From the NCBI GenBank assembly GCA_045807125.1, contig JBJMHZ010000036.1, positions 1-64,000 of the forward strand: a stretch of DNA of 64,000 nt, given 5' to 3'. This document shows, one piece after another, positions 60,887 to 64,000 of this stretch (positions are counted from its first letter, which is position 1; each line of letters starts with the position of its first letter). The DNA is from JBJMHZ01 sp045807125. Its GTDB lineage: Bacteria; Actinomycetota; Actinomycetes; JAWWOL01. Below the pieces are notes generated by a model that ran no database searches, was not told where the DNA came from, and saw nothing but the letters and a program-made list of their open reading frames with translations. Position numbers and translations under genes: made by a program.

Positions 60887-61437
60887 GGGGCGCTCACCTG
60901 GGCGAACGTCGCGCCCGGGGCGGGGATCGGCACCTCGAACGGCACCTCGCCGGTGGTCGATGCGTGCTCGACGGTCAGCTGGTGCACGTCGGGCACCACG
61001 GCTGGGGCGCCGCTGCCGCCGGCCGCGAACGCGGTAACGCCGAGCGCGACCAGGGAGGCGCCGCCGGCGACGGCGAGGCGCACCATGCGCCGCCGCGGGC
61101 GCCCGGCTGGCCGGCGACGGCCGCCAGGGCCCGGCGGGCGCGGGGAGCCGGGCCGCCCGGCGGTCCGGTCGCGACCGGGAGCGCGGGCGCCGGAAGCGGC
61201 CGGCCGGTCGCCGATGCCGGTCAGGCGAGCCGTCAGGTCGGGGGACTGCGGCGGGGGGGTCAGGCCGGACAGGCGCGCCTTCAGGCGACGCTGGACGGCG
61301 ACCTCGGCGCGGCAGTCGTCGCAGCGGGCCAGGTGGGCGAGCGCGAGATCGCGGGCCTGCGCCCCCAGCTCGCCGTCGACGAGCGCGGCCGCCCGCTCGC
61401 CGAGGTGACGGTCGCCCCGCAAGCGCCTGCTCCTCAT
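60883..61437 (-). CDS. Zinc anti-sigma factor (RseA-like), membrane-anchored
   Basis: 184 residues from ATG 61437, overlapping the sigma stop as ATGA. The ZAS motif lies in DLALAHLARCDDCRAEVAVQ (HxxxCxxC). A basic, proline-rich linker and one membrane helix (RRMVRLAVAGGASLVALGV) follow, then a short outside tail. It should hold the adjacent ECF sigma factor at the membrane until stress. Gene order and coupling match sigE-rseA pairs. Confidence 0.9.
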   Translation of the reverse strand: MRSRRLRGDRHLGERAAALVDGELGAQARDLALAHLARCDDCRAEVAVQRRLKARLSGLTPPPQSPDLTARLTGIGDRPAASGARAPGRDRTAGRPGSPRPPGPGGRRRPAGRPRRRMVRLAVAGGASLVALGVTAFAAGGSGAPAVVPDVHQLTVEHASTTGEVPFEVPIPAPGATFAQVSAP

Positions 61438-61991
61438 GCGCCGGCCGCCTCTCCAGGGCCGGCCGAGTGCCGCGGCGCCAGATGGGCGAGCGAGGCCCGC
61501 AGCTGCGAGCGGCCCCGGTGGATCCGGCTTCGCACCGTACCGATCTTGATGCCGAGCGTGGCGGCGATCTCCTCGTACGACAGGCCCTCGATGTCGCAGA
61601 GCACGACGGCGGCCCGGTACTCCGGCAGCAGCGCGTCGAGCGCCCGCTGGACGTCGCTGTCGAGGTGGGTGTCCTCGTAGACCTCGGCGGGGGTGGCGGC
61701 CGGCCCGGCGAGCCGCTCGGTGTCCTCGGGCAGGCCCTCGAACCGGATCCGGCGGCGGCGGCGGACCTGGTCGAGGAACAGGTTGGTGGTGATCCGGTGC
61801 AGCCAGCCCTCGAACGTGCCGGGGCGGTAGTCGGCGAGCGAGCGGAAGACCCGGACGAAGACCTCCTGGGTCAGGTCCTCCGCGTCGTGCCGGTCGCCGG
61901 TCAGGCGGAAGGCGAGCCGGTAGACGCGGGCGCCATGCTCGCGCACGACCTCGTCCCACGTGGGGGGCGTCCAGGACGCGACGGTCTCCAC
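61434..61991 (-). CDS. sigE: ECF sigma factor of the sigE type
   Basis: 185 residues from GTG 61991; ATG 62075 is an alternative with a longer leader. Sigma-2: ARVYRLAFRLTGDRHDAEDL followed by TQEVFVRVFRSLADYRPGTF and EGWLHRITTNLFLDQVRRRR. Sigma-4: LDALLPEYRAAVVLCDIEGL and SYEEIAATLGIKIGTVRSRI. With the anti-sigma factor, MucB-like protein, HtrA and TatB it forms the envelope-stress cluster known around Mycobacterium sigE. It is divergent from the O-methyltransferase gene, also as there. Confidence 0.88.
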   Translation of the reverse strand: METVASWTPPTWDEVVREHGARVYRLAFRLTGDRHDAEDLTQEVFVRVFRSLADYRPGTFEGWLHRITTNLFLDQVRRRRRIRFEGLPEDTERLAGPAATPAEVYEDTHLDSDVQRALDALLPEYRAAVVLCDIEGLSYEEIAATLGIKIGTVRSRIHRGRSQLRASLAHLAPRHSAGPGEAAGA

Positions 61992-62308
61992 ACCACCTAC
62001 GACGTCCCGAACCGGCAACCGGTTGCCTTCCAGCGGAAGGGCACCTCCTGGCGGCGACGCGGTGAGGGCGGACATGGATGAGTATGCGCTCCTGATCCTG
62101 AAGGACATCGGGCAGCTGGCCGGGTGGCTCTCCCTCGCGACCGACAACGCGCGGTCCGGCTCGCCGGTTCCCGGGCGGGAAGGGCCGATCGGGTGGACTA
62201 GGCTGCCGCCATTCTGCCCGCGCCGAACCCCGGGAGCCCACCATCGCCGACGACGCCACGGGCAGCCACGGCGCCGCGTACGCCGCCGCCTGGCTGCCGG
62301 AGGACCAG

Positions 62309-62881
62309 GTGCTCGCCGCGGCCCGCGAGCGCGCCGCCGAGGTGGGGGCCGTGCCGATCGGGCCGGCGACCGGCGCAGCGCTGCGCTTCCTCGCCGCGCT
62401 GGTGGGCGCCCGCGCCGTGGTGGAGATCGGGACAGGGGCCGGCGTCTCGACGGTCTGGCTGCTGCGGGGCATGCGCCCGGACGGCGTGATCACCAGCGTC
62501 GACGCGGAGGCCGAGCACCAGCGGCTGGCCCGCGAGACGCTCGTCGACGCCGGCTACCCGACCGCGCGGGCCCGGCTGATCGCCGGCCGGGCCGGCGAGG
62601 TGCTGCCGCGGCTGGCCGACAGCGGCTACGACATGGTCTTCTGCGACACCCGCCACGGCGACTACCCGAGCTTCCTCGCCGAGGCCGTCCGGCTGCTGCG
62701 TCCCGGCGGAGTGCTGGCCTTCGCCGGCGTCCTGCGTGGCCGGGTGGCCGAGCCGGGCGCCCGCGACGCCGAGGCCGTCGGGCTGCGCGACCTGCTGGTG
62801 ACGGTGCGCGACGACGCCCGGTTCGTGCCCGTGCTGCTGCCGCTCGACGCCGGGCTGCTGGCGGCGACCTTCGTCGGCTGA
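62309..62881 (+). CDS. Class I SAM-dependent O-methyltransferase (Rv1220c-like)
   Basis: 190 residues from GTG 62309 (GGAGG five bases upstream). The SAM motif is VVEIGTGAGVSTVWLLRGM, then ITSVDAEAEHQRLAR and LLRPGGVLAFAGVLRGRVAE. The metal-site region normally FIDAD reads FCDTR. The frame continues upstream as YAAAWLPEDQ, which resembles the conserved start of relatives, but no ATG, GTG or TTG occurs there; an ATC at 62243 follows GGGAG. The true N-terminus is thus uncertain. It lies beside the sigma gene as in mycobacteria. Confidence 0.85.
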   Translation: MLAAARERAAEVGAVPIGPATGAALRFLAALVGARAVVEIGTGAGVSTVWLLRGMRPDGVITSVDAEAEHQRLARETLVDAGYPTARARLIAGRAGEVLPRLADSGYDMVFCDTRHGDYPSFLAEAVRLLRPGGVLAFAGVLRGRVAEPGARDAEAVGLRDLLVTVRDDARFVPVLLPLDAGLLAATFVG

Positions 62882-62901
62882 CGCGCGGCCGGGCGGGAGG
62901 C

Positions 62902-63165
62902 TCAGCCGGTCCGGCGCCGGCGGGCCCGCAGCACCCGCCGGGCCGAGGCCTGCGCGCTCAGGGCCGCCAAGGCGGCGGCCGTGCCGTACGCGCTGCCGGT
63001 GGCGGCCGAGCCGCTCCAGCCGGCCAGCGCGGCGACCGCGTGCCCGGTCAGCAGGCCGGCGCCGAACAGGACGGCGGCGGCCAGCACCGCGGTGACGAGC
63101 GACAGCCGGGGCCCGACGGTGGCGGGGCTGAGTCGAAGGGGCGAGGCGGTGCGCGGTGTCGTCAT
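62902..63165 (-). CDS. Small membrane protein
   Basis: 87 residues from ATG 63165. Two hydrophobic stretches (LSLVTAVLAAAVLFGAGLL and SAYGTAAALAALSA) are separated by a short Gly/Ser loop; the C-terminus is Arg-rich and likely cytoplasmic. No family is recognised. It stands between glgC and the O-methyltransferase gene, convergent with the latter. Confidence 0.6.
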   Translation of the reverse strand: MTTPRTASPLRLSPATVGPRLSLVTAVLAAAVLFGAGLLTGHAVAALAGWSGSAATGSAYGTAAALAALSAQASARRVLRARRRRTG

Positions 63166-63260
63166 GCCCGAAGGCTCGGCAGCCCGGCCATCAGGGTTGA
63201 GCGGGCACGAGACGATGCGCGCGCATCGTCGTCAATGCTCCAGCACGGAGAGCCAGCGCG

Positions 63261-64000
63261 TCAGGGCTCGATCGTGGCGCTCTTGCCGATGACGACGATG
63301 CCGGAGTCGGAGACGGTGAACCGCTGCGCGTCGCGCTCCGGGTCGACGCCGATGCGCGCCCCGTCCGGCACGACGACGTTCTTGTCGATGATGGCGCGCC
63401 GCACCACGGCGCCCTTGCCGATGCGCACGTTGTCGAGCAGCACGCTGCCGGTCACCTCGGCCTTGTCGTGCACGCGCACCTGCGGCGACAGGATCGAGCG
63501 GCGCACCAGGCCGTCGCTCACGATGACGCCGGGGCACAGCAGCGAGTCGACGACGCTGACGTCGTCGTGCACGAGCTTCGCCGGCGGCAGCGGCGGCTGG
63601 TGGGTGTAGATCGGCCACTGCCGGTTGTAGAGGTTGAAGATGGGCAGCACCGACACGAGGTCCATGTGCGCGTCGTAGTACGCGTCGAGCGTCCCGACGT
63701 CGCGCCAGTAGCCGCGGTCGCGGTCGGTCGCCCCCGGCACGTCGTTGCTCGCGAAGTCGTACACGCTCGCGGCACCCGCCGCGACGAGCATCGGGACGAT
63801 GCTGCCGCCCATGTCGTGCGCGGAGCCCTCGTCGTACGCATCGCGCTTCAGCACGTCCAGCAGGGTCTCGGTGGTGAAGACGTAGTTGCCCATGGAGGCG
63901 AAGATCTGGTCCGGCGCGTCCGGCAGCGCGAGCCCGGCCGTGTCCTGCGGCTTCTCGAGGAACTCGTCGATGCGCACGCCGTCGCCGGTGCGGATGACGC
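63261..64000 (-). CDS. glgC: Glucose-1-phosphate adenylyltransferase, C-terminal part (cut by window edge)
   Basis: 246 residues to the window edge; the catalytic N-terminus is outside. Visible: RIDEFLEKPQD with the sugar-phosphate-binding Glu-Lys, SMGNYVFTTETLLDVLKRDA, DVGTLDAYYDAHMDLV, then the left-handed beta-helix with LVHDDVSVVDSLLCPGVIVS, SPQVRVHDKAEVTGSVLLDN and IDKNVVVPDGARIG. The enzyme makes ADP-glucose for glycogen or maltose-phosphate synthesis. Its place near the sigE-type cluster again resembles mycobacteria. Confidence 0.93.
   Translation of the reverse strand, partial: VIRTGDGVRIDEFLEKPQDTAGLALPDAPDQIFASMGNYVFTTETLLDVLKRDAYDEGSAHDMGGSIVPMLVAAGAASVYDFASNDVPGATDRDRGYWRDVGTLDAYYDAHMDLVSVLPIFNLYNRQWPIYTHQPPLPPAKLVHDDVSVVDSLLCPGVIVSDGLVRRSILSPQVRVHDKAEVTGSVLLDNVRIGKGAVVRRAIIDKNVVVPDGARIGVDPERDAQRFTVSDSGIVVIGKSATIEP

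Overview
The window is very GC-rich chromosomal DNA with short intergenic gaps, many 4-bp GTGA/ATGA gene overlaps and frequent GTG starts. This points to a high-GC actinobacterium (Actinomycetes). The right end supports it: glgC, an Rv1220c-like O-methyltransferase, an ECF sigma factor, its zinc anti-sigma factor, htrA, tatB and mrp, then an MgtE_N/CBS protein and a DUF1003 protein. This is the arrangement known around sigE in Mycobacterium. No rRNA, intact tRNA or CRISPR array was seen. Placement below class level is not attempted.

Layout. 1-2813: the end of a gene with an R/G-rich tail, a zinc-motif hypothetical protein, and a chain of phosphoesterase, alpha/beta hydrolase (apparent CTG start) and PaiB-like protein. 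2949-8550: an XRE-TPR regulator, then a three-gene ABC/FtsX export system on the minus strand. 8784-22879: MpaB-like oxygenase, DUF349 protein, DinB-like protein, aminotransferase coupled to a large SpoIIE phosphatase, RecB-like nuclease, MarC and PHP proteins, the TldD/TldE pair, a zinc-ribbon protein, a NUDIX hydrolase and a MaoC hydratase. 23105-31346: a membrane diguanylate cyclase, an HTTM membrane pair, a GGDEF-EAL protein directly behind a subtilase with a Ser-Trp repeat tail, and an acyl-CoA dehydrogenase. 31479-33924: an NlpC/P60 hydrolase behind a c-di-AMP riboswitch, a VOC protein and an SPFH protein.

34.1-43.1 kb is an integration hot spot. A 6.5-kb element (core to core 34534-41062) carries a large serine integrase, a HUH-type rep gene broken by one stop codon, small genes, an AlpA-like DNA-binding protein and, as cargo, a 985-residue NACHT NTPase of visibly lower GC. 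It is inserted inside a 13E12-family (DUF222-HNH) gene: the C-terminal piece lies at the left end and the N-terminal piece at the right end, with a 7-bp core CAGGTTG at both junctions. Mycobacterial phage phiRv1 uses the same kind of target. A second 13E12 fragment with its own attR-like junction at about 41.9 kb, a fragment of a CoA-lyase gene, a tRNA-Cys-like remnant and a frameshifted pentapeptide/DinB gene show repeated insertion and decay here.

43.1-52.5 kb: an ABC permease/ATPase with an anti-sigma-like protein and an ECF sigma factor in one overlapping operon, a CoA ester lyase, an EamA transporter, a His-rich membrane protein, PhzF, and the MgtE_N/CBS and DUF1003 pair. 52.7-64 kb: a small DNA-binding-like protein behind CTAG palindromes, a PilB-type ATPase fused to zinc ribbons and a receiver domain, Mrp, a second ECF sigma factor with a putative anti-sigma partner (TTG start), then the convergent sigE-type envelope-stress cluster (sigma factor, zinc anti-sigma factor, MucB-like, HtrA, TatB), the O-methyltransferase, a small membrane protein and the 3' part of glgC.
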